In this document: positions 44,616 through 53,513 of the stretch, piece after piece
How the letters are laid out: each line of letters begins with the position of its first letter
Numbering within the stretch: the stretch's first letter is position 1
NCBI RefSeq assembly: GCF_000472545.1
Contig: NZ_AWZV01000005.1
Coordinates: forward strand, 186,001-250,000
Source: Burkholderia sp. WSM2232
GTDB taxonomy: Bacteria > Pseudomonadota > Gammaproteobacteria > Burkholderiales > Burkholderiaceae
DNA: 64,000 nucleotides
Direction: 5' to 3'
Translations under genes and position numbers: made by a program
The notes under the pieces: generated by a model
The model's input: only the letters and a program-made list of their open reading frames with translations
The model's database searches: none
Told to the model about the DNA's origin: nothing

Positions 44616-45785
44616 ATGAGACCAGTCATCAAACTCTTTCTGGCTGCCGCCGTCGCGGCAATCGCCGGCGCCGGGACCTGTGCAGGCGTGTTCGCCGCCG
44701 AGCCGATCCGCATTGGCGTAGCGGTCGGGCTGTCCGGTGCGAACAGTGTGGTCGCGCCCGCGGTGGTGCAGGCCTCGCAACTCGCCGTGGATGAAATCAA
44801 CGCGTCGGGCGGCATCCTGGGCCGGCCCGTCCAGCTCGAGATCACCGACGACGCATCGGGCGCGGTCGGTGCGCAAAAGGCCTACGACACGCTCGTGTTC
44901 CAGAAGAACGTGGACGCGATCATCTCGATGGAAACCAGCGCGGCGCGCAATGCGGCGCTACCCATCGTCGCGCGCGGCAAGAAGCCGTTCATCTACACGT
45001 CGTTCTACGAAGGACGTTCGTGCAATCCGTGGATGTACGTCAACGGCTGGGTGCCCGAGCAGCAGGTTGCGCCGGTGGTCGACTACTTCGCGAAGGCGAA
45101 GGGCGCGAAGACTTTCTATCTGGTCGGCAACGACTATGCATTCGGCCGCGGCATGCTGCAGTTCACGCGCAAATACATCGAGGCACACGGCGGCAAGGTG
45201 GTAGGCGAAGAGTATCTGCCCACCGACGGCACGGACTGGACGCCGATTCTCTCGAAGATTCGCGCCGCGCATCCGGATGCGCTAATCAGCGCGACCGCGG
45301 GCGGCGCGCCCAACGTGTCGCTCGCAAAGCAGTTGAAGGGCTCGGGCCTGACGCTGCCCTACGGCAATCTCGCCATCGACGAGGGCACGGCGAAGAGCAT
45401 GGGCGACGTCGCGACCGGCATTTATATGTCGGGCTCCTATCTGACGAGTATCGATACCTCCGCGAACAAGAAGTTTCTCGCCGCGATGGACAAGCGCTTC
45501 GGCAAGGACGTCAAGACCCCGAACGAGCTTTCCGAGCCGCAGTACGAAGCGTTTTTCCTTTACAAGGCCGCGGTGGAAAAAGCGGGCTCGACGGATTCCG
45601 CCAAGGTCATCAAGGCACTCGATCAGGTATCGTTCAACGGTCCGCGCGGTCAGATCGAAATGGTCAAGAGCCGGCATACGCCGCTCGCCATGCGCCTTGG
45701 CCAGATCCAGTCCGACGGCTCGGTGAAGATCCTGCAGACTTTCCCGGACGTCGATCCGGGCGCGCAGTGCCCGAACCTCAAGTAG
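44616..45785 (+). CDS. Periplasmic amide/urea/branched-chain-amino-acid-type binding protein
   Basis: 389-aa Leu/Ile/Val-type binding protein with a Sec signal (cut near VFAA, about residue 28). The mature protein starts EPIRIGVAVGLSGANS and has DDASGAVGAQKAYDTLV, FYEGRSCNPWMYVNGWVPE and GNDYAFGRGM, features shared with UrtA/FmdD/AmiC-like amide-binding members. It delivers ligand to the LivH/LivM-type permeases encoded next. It is a distant relative of the cytoplasmic AmiC sensor at the end of the same operon, so both may bind the same class of amides. Confidence 0.9.
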   Translation: MRPVIKLFLAAAVAAIAGAGTCAGVFAAEPIRIGVAVGLSGANSVVAPAVVQASQLAVDEINASGGILGRPVQLEITDDASGAVGAQKAYDTLVFQKNVDAIISMETSAARNAALPIVARGKKPFIYTSFYEGRSCNPWMYVNGWVPEQQVAPVVDYFAKAKGAKTFYLVGNDYAFGRGMLQFTRKYIEAHGGKVVGEEYLPTDGTDWTPILSKIRAAHPDALISATAGGAPNVSLAKQLKGSGLTLPYGNLAIDEGTAKSMGDVATGIYMSGSYLTSIDTSANKKFLAAMDKRFGKDVKTPNELSEPQYEAFFLYKAAVEKAGSTDSAKVIKALDQVSFNGPRGQIEMVKSRHTPLAMRLGQIQSDGSVKILQTFPDVDPGAQCPNLK

Positions 45786-45869
45786 GCGCTACCGGCAACA
45801 CGGCATTCGCCTGAGCGCGGCACCGCCGCGCGATGCCCTGCGTTCTGGCGAATGCGACTGGAGACAACC

Positions 45870-46703
45870 ATGGTTCTCGCATTAGACATTCTGACCACCA
45901 CGGCCGTGCTGTTCATCGTCACGGCCGGCCTGATGGTAATTTTCGGCGTGATGAAGATCGTCAACTTCGCGCACGGCGCGCTGCTGACGATGGGTGCGTA
46001 CGCAAGCTTCGTCGTCACGCAGCTAAAGCTCAACCCGTGGCTCGGTCTGCCGCTTGCCGTCGTGGTCGGCACCGTGGTCGGCATGCTGGTCGAGTGGATC
46101 ATCGTGCGGCCTTTGTACAAGCGTCCGCTCGACGCGATCCTCGCCACATGGGGCCTCGGCATCGTCATCGGGCAACTGATCGTGATGACGTTCGGCCGCG
46201 AGGTGCAATTCGTCGAAACGCCGCTCAAGGGCGTCGTGTCGATTGCCGGCACCGACTATTCCGCTTACCGCCTGCTGCTGATTCCGGTCGCGCTCGGCAT
46301 CTGCGCGATCATGACTGCGCTTCTGACGGGCACCCGCTTCGGTGTCAAAACGCGCGCGGTCATCATGAACGAAGACCTCGCCCGCGGCTTGGGCATTCAC
46401 TCCGGACGCATCCGCTTCATCACCTTCAGCCTCGGCGCGGCCTTCGGTTCGCTCGCCGGCGTGCTGATCACGCCTTTATCGAGCGTCGACCCGGACATGG
46501 GTTTGCCGTGGCTCGTGAGCGCTTTCATGCTGGTCATGGTGTCCGGCCACTCGATGCTGAGCCTGCTCGTCACCTGCTTCGTGTTCGGCGCCTGCCAGGT
46601 GCTCGTCAGCACGTTCGTGAGCCCAGTGCTCGGCGGGCTGACCATTGCGGTGCTCGCCGCGCTCACATTGCGTATTCGTCCGCAGGGGTTCTCTCATGGC
46701 TAA
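45870..46703 (+). CDS. LivH-type ABC transporter permease
   Basis: 277-aa inner-membrane permease with about eight helices. It has the LivH start (AVLFIVTAGLMVIFGVMKIVNFAHGALLTMGAY), RAVIMNEDLARGLGI in the cytoplasmic ATPase-contact loop and LVTCFVFGACQVLV near the end. ATG 45870 has GGAGACAACC before it. It overlaps the next gene by 8 nt. Together with the LivM domain encoded next it forms the amide importer channel. Confidence 0.92.
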   Translation: MVLALDILTTTAVLFIVTAGLMVIFGVMKIVNFAHGALLTMGAYASFVVTQLKLNPWLGLPLAVVVGTVVGMLVEWIIVRPLYKRPLDAILATWGLGIVIGQLIVMTFGREVQFVETPLKGVVSIAGTDYSAYRLLLIPVALGICAIMTALLTGTRFGVKTRAVIMNEDLARGLGIHSGRIRFITFSLGAAFGSLAGVLITPLSSVDPDMGLPWLVSAFMLVMVSGHSMLSLLVTCFVFGACQVLVSTFVSPVLGGLTIAVLAALTLRIRPQGFSHG

Positions 46704-48555
46704 AGTCAACGCGTCGCTGGGGCATGCCGGGCGCGAGCCGTCGCCCGCCGGCAAGCGGCAACGCAGCCGGTCCAGGCCGTTACGCGGTCTCGCAACAATC
46801 GGCGTGCTCGGCGTTCTGCTGATCGCGGCCGGTCCTTTTCTGTTCGGCTCGTATCTGCTGAACGTGCTGATCCAGGCGTTCTTCTTCTCGATCGTCGCGG
46901 TGACAGTGGATATTCTCTGGGGCTACACCGGCTATCTGACGTTCGGCCAATCGGCGTTCTTCGGACTCGGCGCCTATGCCGCGGGACTGGTGTTCACGCA
47001 CGGCGGCTTTTCAGCGGCCTATGTTCTGCTCGCGCTCGCGGCAACGCTTGCCGTGACGGCCGGGGTCGCCGCCCTGCTCGGCTGGCTGTCGTTCTACCGC
47101 GGCGCTTCACCGTTCTTTGCCACCGTCATGTCGCTCGTGCTGCCCATCGTGCTCAGTCAGCTGCTGCTCTCCGGCGGAGAATGGACAGGCTCGAGCTCCG
47201 GGCTAACCGGCTACCAGACCTTCGATCTTTCGCTCGAAGCGTGGTACTGGATCGCAGGCGCGGCGCTCGCCGTCGTCGTCGGGCTTGCGTGGATCTTCGT
47301 GCGCAGCGACGGCGGCCGCGTGCTCGCGGCGATTCGCGACAACGAGTCGCGGTGCCTGTATCTGGGCATCAACACCTCGCTCGTGAAGATCGTGCTGCTC
47401 GTTGCGACCGCGGCGGTCGCGGGGCTCGCCGGCTTCGGCTACGGCTCGTTCAGCGGTGTGGTCGCGCCCGAACTGACCGGCTTCGTGCTGGGCACGCAGC
47501 TCATCATCTGGGTCGCGCTCGGCGGGCGCGGCACGTTGTGGGGGCCGGTGATCGGCGCGCTGCTGATCAACGTGGGCACGTCGTATCTGAGCGGCATCAT
47601 GCCGTTCGCGTGGCAGCTGATACTCGGCGGCGCGTTCGTCGCCGTCATCGTGCTGTTGCCGCAAGGTCTCGTGCCGCTGCTGCTCGCGCCGCTGCGTCAT
47701 TTCGCGGGCGAATCGCGCGAACCCGAACTCGTCGAGCGGCCCGTACACAGCGGCCATGAGCCGGATGCATCCGCGCCGGCGTTGCGCATGAGCGGCGTGG
47801 CGCGTCATTTCGGCAGCCTCAAGGTGCTGCAAGGCATCGATCTGGATGCGCAAGCCGGCGAACTGGTCGGCCTCATCGGCCCAAACGGCGCGGGCAAGAC
47901 CACGCTGATGCGCTGCATGAGCGACGGCGCCGAGCGCTCGGCCGGCACTGTCATGCTGTGCGGCAACGACATCCGCCAATTGCCGCCCGACCGGTGCGTG
48001 CGCTTCGGTCTCGGGCGCAAGTTCCAGAATGCCAACATCTTCGAGACGCTCACGGTGGCGCAATGTCTGCGCATTGCGGGCACGCTGATCGAGCGGCCCT
48101 CGTTCGTCCGACGCTCGGGCACTCTCGCGTTGCCGCCGTATGCGCTGGAGGTGGTTCGCGCGACCAACCTCGAGCGCAAGCTCGGTGCCGTGGCAAAGGA
48201 CCTTTCGCATGGCGAACAGCAGGCGCTGGAACTCGCGATGGTGCTCGCGCTGGAACCGCGCATCGTGCTGCTCGACGAGCCGACCGCGGGTCTCACGAAG
48301 ACTGAGCGCGCGCAAATCGGCAACGTGCTTGCGGCGCTCGCTCACCGGTATAAGCTGTGTTGCCTGCTGGTCGAGCACGACCTCGACTTCGTGGCCGGCA
48401 TCGCGACGCGCATCGTGGTGTTGCATCAGGGGCGCATCGTCATGCAAGGCAATTTCGACGAAGTGGTCAACTCCGAACTCGTGCGGACGATTTACGCCGG
48501 CACCGCGCAAGGCGATACGGCCGTCGGCGCGGCAACACAACGGGAGGCCTCGTGA
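46696..48555 (+). CDS. Fused LivM permease - LivG ATPase
   Basis: 619-aa fusion. Residues about 30-345 are a LivM-type permease (TVDILWGYTGYLTFGQSAFFG; AIRDNESRCLYLGIN; GGRGTLWGPVIGALL). After a roughly 30-residue linker comes a LivG-type ATPase with Walker A GPNGAGKTT, Q-loop KFQNANIF, signature LSHGEQQ and Walker B IVLLDEPTAGL. Fusion of the two subunits occurs in some proteobacterial amide/urea-type importers and fixes their stoichiometry. It overlaps the LivF gene by 4 nt (GTGA). Confidence 0.92.
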   Translation: MAKVNASLGHAGREPSPAGKRQRSRSRPLRGLATIGVLGVLLIAAGPFLFGSYLLNVLIQAFFFSIVAVTVDILWGYTGYLTFGQSAFFGLGAYAAGLVFTHGGFSAAYVLLALAATLAVTAGVAALLGWLSFYRGASPFFATVMSLVLPIVLSQLLLSGGEWTGSSSGLTGYQTFDLSLEAWYWIAGAALAVVVGLAWIFVRSDGGRVLAAIRDNESRCLYLGINTSLVKIVLLVATAAVAGLAGFGYGSFSGVVAPELTGFVLGTQLIIWVALGGRGTLWGPVIGALLINVGTSYLSGIMPFAWQLILGGAFVAVIVLLPQGLVPLLLAPLRHFAGESREPELVERPVHSGHEPDASAPALRMSGVARHFGSLKVLQGIDLDAQAGELVGLIGPNGAGKTTLMRCMSDGAERSAGTVMLCGNDIRQLPPDRCVRFGLGRKFQNANIFETLTVAQCLRIAGTLIERPSFVRRSGTLALPPYALEVVRATNLERKLGAVAKDLSHGEQQALELAMVLALEPRIVLLDEPTAGLTKTERAQIGNVLAALAHRYKLCCLLVEHDLDFVAGIATRIVVLHQGRIVMQGNFDEVVNSELVRTIYAGTAQGDTAVGAATQREAS

Positions 48556-49265
48556 ACCAGAGCCAGATCGCGTTGAACCTGAAGGACGTGACAAGCGGAT
48601 ACAAGGCGTCGGTCGTGCTGCGCAAGCTTTCCTTGAGCGTCGCCAACGGCGAGGCCGTTGCGCTGCTCGGCAAGAACGGCATGGGCAAGACCACGCTGCT
48701 GAAAACCATCATGGGCTATCTGCCCAAGCAAAGCGGCGCGGTCCACGTGCATGGGCAGGACATGACGCGCGTGCCGCCGCATCGCATCGCACGGGCTGGC
48801 ATTGCGTATGCACCGCAGGAACATGCGCTCTTTCAGGACCTCAGCATTCGCGACAATCTGCGGCTGGGGCTCACGAACGTCTCCGTGTTCGACGAGCGTT
48901 TTGCGCAGATCGAGCCGATCTTTCCGGTGTTCGCCAGCCGTCTGCGTCAGTACGCGGGCACGCTCTCGGGCGGCGAGCAGAAGATGCTGCTGGTGGCGCG
49001 CGCGCTGATGATGCGCCCTTCCATCATTCTGCTCGACGAGATCACCGAGGGACTGCAACCGTCCGTGATCGACCGGCTGGCCGACGCACTGCTGTGGGAG
49101 CGCAGCCGCCACGGCACCACGCTGCTGCTGATCGAACAGAACGTGCCGTTCGCGCTCAAGGTCGCCGACCGCTACGCAGTGCTCAAGCAAGGCGAAATTG
49201 TCGACGAAGGCAATGCGAAAGACGAAGCCGCCGCGGAATCGATCTACGAACATTTGCGCGTCTGA
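48552..49265 (+). CDS. LivF-type ABC transporter ATP-binding protein
   Basis: 237-aa ATPase with Walker A GKNGMGKTT, Q-loop YAPQEHALF, signature LSGGEQK and Walker B IILLDEITEGLQP (Ile where Pro is usual). GTG 48552 overlaps the preceding stop and has CGGGAGG in front; the frame upstream of it is out of context. It completes the amide importer of binding protein, LivH, LivM-LivG and LivF. Confidence 0.92.
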   Translation: MNQSQIALNLKDVTSGYKASVVLRKLSLSVANGEAVALLGKNGMGKTTLLKTIMGYLPKQSGAVHVHGQDMTRVPPHRIARAGIAYAPQEHALFQDLSIRDNLRLGLTNVSVFDERFAQIEPIFPVFASRLRQYAGTLSGGEQKMLLVARALMMRPSIILLDEITEGLQPSVIDRLADALLWERSRHGTTLLLIEQNVPFALKVADRYAVLKQGEIVDEGNAKDEAAAESIYEHLRV

Positions 49266-49293
49266 CGCGCCGCAGTTTCGCGATACTCATGCC

Positions 49294-50601
49294 ATGACCA
49301 CTGCACAATCATTCTATCGACCACTTTCCGCTCATGCGCTGCTTGAGCGCACGGCCCGCGATCCCGCGGAGCGCAGCCGTCTCGTGCCCGAATCGCTCGC
49401 GCGTATTGACGAACTCGACGCCGGAATTCGGGCGATGACCGCCGTCGCGCCGCGCGACACCGCGCTCGCCAACGCCGCTGCGGCGACAGGTCCGCTTGCC
49501 GGCCTGCCGGTCGCCGTGAAGGACATCTTCGACACCAGCGACTTCGTGACCTCGTACGGCTCGCCGATTTACGAAGGCCATCAGCCGAAGTCCGACGCGG
49601 CCATTGTCACCTTGCTCAAGCGCAACGGCGCGGTCGTGATCGGCAAGACGGTGACTAGCGAGTTCGCCTATATGGCGCCCACCGCCACGCGCAACCCCGC
49701 CGCTTTGGGCCGCACGGCGGGCGGCTCGTCGTCGGGTTCGGCAGCGGCGGTCGCGGCCGGCATCGCGCCGTTTGCGATCGGCTCGCAGACCGGCGGCTCG
49801 ACCATACGTCCCGCGTCGTATTGCGGCGTCGCGGGCTTCAAGGCGACCTTCGGCATGCTGCCGACGGCGGGCATGAAATGCTTCTCCTGGTCGTTCGACA
49901 CAGTCGGCCTCTTTGCCGCCGGCGTGCGCGACGCGGCCTTGCTCGCGCAGGTGTTGAGCGGCCGCCCGCTGGCCATTCGAGGCAACGAGCAGCCGCCGGT
50001 CTTCGGCGTGCCCGAGCGTTACCCGTGGACCGAGCCCTCGGCCAACGCGAGCAACGTGCTGGAGACGGCGGTACGCGCTGTCGAACGCGCGGGTGGCCGC
50101 GTGCGCCCGGTGCGCTTCGAGTCGTGGATGGCCGAACTGATCACCGCGCACGACACCATTCAAAGCTATGAGGCATGGCAGACGCTAGGCTTCGAGTACG
50201 ATCGTCATCGCGCGCAACTTTCGCCGATGCTGTTCGCGTTTCTCGCGCGCGCCTCGAACGTGGATGCCGCGGCCTACGAAAGCGCATGCGCCGCGATGAG
50301 CCACGCGAAAACGAGGCTCGCCGAACTGTTCGAGGGCGTCACCATGCTGCTCACTCCGAGCGCCCCCGACGAAGCCCCGGAGGGACTGGCGTCGACCGGC
50401 GACCCGGCATTCAATCGCAACTGGACCCTGCTCGGCTGTCCGTGCGTGAATGTGCCGGGCCTCACCGGCGCGCGCGGCGCGCCCGTGGGCGTGCAGGTCA
50501 TCGGCCGGCCGTGGGACGACGCGCGCTGCCTCGAGGCGGCCGCGTTCGTCGAGCGGGCGATCATCGCAACAGCTACGCCGGGCGAGCGCGCGGCACGCTA
50601 G
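49294..50601 (+). CDS. Amidase-signature family hydrolase (IaaH-like candidate)
   Basis: 435-aa amidase with Lys76 (AVKDIFD), Ser145 (GGSSSGSA) and Ser169 (QTGGSTIRPA); the 24-residue serine spacing is canonical. The same family contains indole-3-acetamide hydrolase (IaaH). The operon therefore encodes two amidases of unrelated folds (this one and the nitrilase-type enzyme at 43670), suggesting two substrates or two amide bonds. ATG 49294 is 29 bp after livF. Substrate not determinable from sequence. Confidence 0.88.
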   Translation: MTTAQSFYRPLSAHALLERTARDPAERSRLVPESLARIDELDAGIRAMTAVAPRDTALANAAAATGPLAGLPVAVKDIFDTSDFVTSYGSPIYEGHQPKSDAAIVTLLKRNGAVVIGKTVTSEFAYMAPTATRNPAALGRTAGGSSSGSAAAVAAGIAPFAIGSQTGGSTIRPASYCGVAGFKATFGMLPTAGMKCFSWSFDTVGLFAAGVRDAALLAQVLSGRPLAIRGNEQPPVFGVPERYPWTEPSANASNVLETAVRAVERAGGRVRPVRFESWMAELITAHDTIQSYEAWQTLGFEYDRHRAQLSPMLFAFLARASNVDAAAYESACAAMSHAKTRLAELFEGVTMLLTPSAPDEAPEGLASTGDPAFNRNWTLLGCPCVNVPGLTGARGAPVGVQVIGRPWDDARCLEAAAFVERAIIATATPGERAAR

Positions 50602-50633
50602 CCGGTCGCCGAACGCAGCGAGGAGAACACTGA

Positions 50634-51809
50634 ATGGAGACGAATCCGCTACAGTCCGCGAAAGCGCCGCCGGCCGAGTCCGGCTGGCGCGTCGGCGTGC
50701 TGTTCTCGCGTACCGGCGTAACGGCGGCCACGGAGTCCGAGCATTTTTTCGGCACCGTTCTCGCTATCGAGGAAATCAACGCGGCAGGCGGCATCGACGG
50801 GCGTCTGCTCGACCCCGTCGTGTACGATCCGAAAAGCGATCCCGACGAATACCGCAGGCTTGCCTCGCGCATGTTGCAGGAAGACGAGGTCACGGTCATT
50901 TTCGGCTGCTCCACGTCGTCCAGCCGCAAGGCAGTGCTGCCGGTTATCGAGCGCTATAACGCGCTGCTCTGGTATTGCTCGATCTACGAAGGATTCGAGT
51001 ACTCGCCGAACGTGATCTACACGGGCGCGGTGCCCAATCAGAACAGCATGCAGCTCGCCGCTTATCTGCTGCGCAATCATGGCCGGCGTTTTTTTCTGGT
51101 TGGCGCGGACTATATTTATCCGCGAGAATCGAACCGGATCATGCGCGACATGGTTGAGCAGCATGGCGGCGAGATTGTCGAAGAAGTCTATCTGCCTAGC
51201 GACGCCGAGCCCGCCGCATTGCGTGAAGTCGTTCAGCAGATCCGGGCCGTTGAGCCCGACGTGGTATTTTCCACGTTGATAGGCCGGGGCGCGCGTGCGT
51301 TCTATCAGCTCTATCGCGAGCACGGGATCGATCCCGCGCGCATCCCGATTGCAAGCTTGACGATGACCGAGGGCGAAACGCGGATGATCGGTCCTGAACT
51401 GTGCGGCCACCATATCATTTCGGCGAGCTATGTGAACACGCTCCCGCTGCCGGGCAACCAGCGCTTTCTCAAGTCATGGCGCGCACGCTTTGGCGAACAG
51501 CCCGCGAGCATGTGGTCGGAAATGGCGTACAACCAGGTGCATCTGTTTGCACTTGCGCTCGCGCGTACCCGCAGCCTCGATACCGCAAAACTGGTCGATG
51601 CGGTGTACGAGGTGGAATTCGATTCGCCCGAAGGCATGCTGCGCATCGACCGCGCGAACAATCACGCCATTCTCACGCCGCGCATTGCGGTGTGCCGGCC
51701 GGACGGCGCGTTCGACATTGTGTGGGAGGGCCGCCATCCGGTGAAGCCCGACCCTTATCTGACTTCATACGGTTTCGCCGAATTCTGGCTTGATGGAGAG
51801 CCGGTATGA
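50634..51809 (+). CDS. amiC: AmiC: cytoplasmic amide-sensing negative regulator
   Basis: 391-aa periplasmic-binding-protein fold without a signal peptide, close in length to Pseudomonas AmiC (about 385 aa). Landmarks are VGVLFSRTGVTAATESEHFFGT, LLWYCSIYEGFEYSPNVIYTGA, FLVGADYIYPRESNRI and PASMWSEMAYNQVHLFA. AmiC holds AmiR inactive until an amide displaces it. It overlaps amiR by 4 nt (ATGA), the usual arrangement for stoichiometric complex formation. Confidence 0.93.
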   Translation: METNPLQSAKAPPAESGWRVGVLFSRTGVTAATESEHFFGTVLAIEEINAAGGIDGRLLDPVVYDPKSDPDEYRRLASRMLQEDEVTVIFGCSTSSSRKAVLPVIERYNALLWYCSIYEGFEYSPNVIYTGAVPNQNSMQLAAYLLRNHGRRFFLVGADYIYPRESNRIMRDMVEQHGGEIVEEVYLPSDAEPAALREVVQQIRAVEPDVVFSTLIGRGARAFYQLYREHGIDPARIPIASLTMTEGETRMIGPELCGHHIISASYVNTLPLPGNQRFLKSWRARFGEQPASMWSEMAYNQVHLFALALARTRSLDTAKLVDAVYEVEFDSPEGMLRIDRANNHAILTPRIAVCRPDGAFDIVWEGRHPVKPDPYLTSYGFAEFWLDGEPV

Positions 51810-52426
51810 ACGCGGGCGCCCGCCGCATCTTCGACGATCTGCGCACGCTGCGCGTGGTGGTGATCCATCCGCCCGGCGACGACCGCAGCGTGCTCGAAGA
51901 GCAGTTGCGGCGCATAGGCTGCCCGGTTCGCGCGGTCTGGCCGCTGCCTGCGCATTTGCCGACGGACGCCGACGTGATCTTCTTTCTGGTCGGCCTGGAG
52001 ATCAGGAACGCGGGTAACTGGAGCGCCGCCGACACGCAGGCCACGCTGATCGCGCTCTCCGACTACGAGAACCCCACTGCGCTGAAAATGCTGCTGGATA
52101 CGCAGGCGCACGGCGTGATCACCAAACCGTACCGCTCCACCGGCGTGCTCAGCACGCTCGTGCTGGCGCGGGCGTCGTCGGGCTATCAGCAACGGCTGCA
52201 CGCGAAGATCGGCAAGCTGGAGGAAGCCATCAAGGCGCGCCGCCACATCGAGCGGGCCATGCGTATCCTGATCGACGCGCATCGGCTGAGCGAGAACGAA
52301 GCGTACGAACATATGCGCTCGCGCGCGACCGAATTGCGTGTGACGGTCGGCGAAATCGCGACCATCGTGATCGACGCTCATGAAGGCATGGAAAAGCTCG
52401 GGCTCGGCAAGCGCTTAAGGCCGTAG
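51806..52426 (+). CDS. amiR: AmiR: ANTAR-domain transcription antiterminator
   Basis: 206-aa protein. A degenerate receiver-like domain (1-125) leads into a coiled coil (about 128-145) and an ANTAR domain (about 145-200: IERAMRILIDAHRLSENEAYEHMR and later TVGEIA). ANTAR domains bind tandem hexaloop hairpins in nascent RNA and prevent intrinsic termination. The matching leader is at 43569-43651, upstream of the first gene. Released from AmiC by amides, it should switch on the operon, including its own gene. Confidence 0.93.
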   Translation: MNAGARRIFDDLRTLRVVVIHPPGDDRSVLEEQLRRIGCPVRAVWPLPAHLPTDADVIFFLVGLEIRNAGNWSAADTQATLIALSDYENPTALKMLLDTQAHGVITKPYRSTGVLSTLVLARASSGYQQRLHAKIGKLEEAIKARRHIERAMRILIDAHRLSENEAYEHMRSRATELRVTVGEIATIVIDAHEGMEKLGLGKRLRP

Positions 52427-52566
52427 TGGGCAGTTGCGCGGCAGCCAGGCTGTGACGGCGATTGCGCGTGATGGCCGCGCCTAGCCTACTCGCCTTTTCA
52501 CCTTTTCGCCTTCACCTTCTCACGTTCTCATCTTCTCACTGCTTTACTTCGTCACCGCTTCACCGC

Positions 52567-52628
52567 TTCGCTATCTCAGCGTCAACTTCCGACCCGCGTA
52601 TCAGCCGCCCAATTCGCGCTGCTAGAGT
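52567..52628 (+). promoter_or_regulatory. PIP/hrpII-like promoter of the lysozyme-domain gene
   Basis: TTCGC (52567-52571), 15 nt, TTCCG (52587-52591; the box reads TTCC instead of TTCG), then 31 nt to TAGAGT (52623-52628), which fits YANNNT. The box is imperfect but the spacing is exact. It precedes the start codon by about 58 nt. A pyrimidine-rich CTTCTCACCTT tract lies upstream (52490-52560); no gene is seen in 52427-52685. Confidence 0.55.
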
Positions 52629-52685
52629 GGGTTCGATCCTGCCTGCTCAACCGATCTCGTCCCACACCTCCCGAGCGAGACCACC

Positions 52686-53432
52686 ATGATCGATGCCGCT
52701 GAACTCAAACGACTGGACCAGCTCATTCATCAACTCGGCCCAAGCGGCTCCGGCTCGGGCAGCGCAAGCGACGAGGAGATCGCACGTGAAATCGAGCAGA
52801 TTCTCGCAGCGCTCTTCAGCGACGGCGGATCGTCGAACTCCGGCATGCCCTCCATGCCTTCCCTCCCCGCGATGCCCTCGGCGCCTTCGAGCGCGGGCCG
52901 CGCCTCCCCCGCCAGCTACAGGAGCACGGCCTCGACAGCAGGCGTGCCGGCTGGCGACGGCTCCGGCCAATCCACCTCCGCGAGCACGCCCGAAGCGAAG
53001 AAAACCGCTGCATATTTCATGACGAACCTGCAACGCGACTTCGGCCTGACCCGCAACCAGGCGGCGGGCATTGTCGCGAACCTGTGGCATGAAAGCGGCG
53101 GTATGAACCCGGGTATCAACCAGGGCGGCGCAATTGGCGCGCCCAATTCGAACCTGCAATCCGGCTACGGCATTGCGCAATGGACAGGCTCGCGCAAGCA
53201 GGACTATCTCGACTATTGCTCCGCGAACCACCTCGATCCGTCCAGCGAGCAAGCCAACTACGGCTTCCTCAAGCACGAATTGCAGACCTCGCAGTCGGGC
53301 GCCATCGACGCGATCAGGAATACCCACTCCGCGCAGGACGCCACGGTCGTGTTCTGCAACACCTTCGAGCGCCCCGGCGATCCGCAAATGTCGAGCCGCC
53401 TCGCCGATCTGCAATACGTGCTGACGGCGTGA
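52686..53432 (+). CDS. Phage-tail-lysozyme-domain protein with harpin-like N-terminus
   Basis: 248-aa protein without signal peptide. Residues 1-45 contain a Gly/Ser stretch and an amphipathic helix (EEIAREIEQILAALF), 46-105 a Ser/Pro/Gly linker with MPSMPSLP, and 105-245 a lysozyme-like domain: LTRNQAAGIVANLWHESGGM (candidate catalytic Glu136) and GYGIAQWTGSRK. Peptidoglycan hydrolases with harpin-like heads (for example HopP1/HrpH in Pseudomonas) are T3SS helpers. A PIP-like promoter precedes it. Likely role: local wall opening for the secretion apparatus, or a secreted helper. Confidence 0.82.
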   Translation: MIDAAELKRLDQLIHQLGPSGSGSGSASDEEIAREIEQILAALFSDGGSSNSGMPSMPSLPAMPSAPSSAGRASPASYRSTASTAGVPAGDGSGQSTSASTPEAKKTAAYFMTNLQRDFGLTRNQAAGIVANLWHESGGMNPGINQGGAIGAPNSNLQSGYGIAQWTGSRKQDYLDYCSANHLDPSSEQANYGFLKHELQTSQSGAIDAIRNTHSAQDATVVFCNTFERPGDPQMSSRLADLQYVLTA

Positions 53433-53484
53433 TTCGCCGCGGCGCGTGAGCGGCCCGCGGCGCATCCATGCCGAATCCGTACCG

Positions 53485-53510
53485 ATCCGTACCGCATGTG
53501 CGGCACGGAT
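53485..53510. terminator. Hairpin between convergent lysozyme and hrpB genes
   Basis: ATCCGTACCGCA (53485-53496) pairs with TGCGGCACGGAT (53499-53510) with one mismatch, the innermost bases forming a CATG turn. It lies between the stop codons at 53432 (+) and 53514 (-). There is no long T-run, so termination strength is uncertain. Confidence 0.5.
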
Positions 53511-53513
53511 TCG

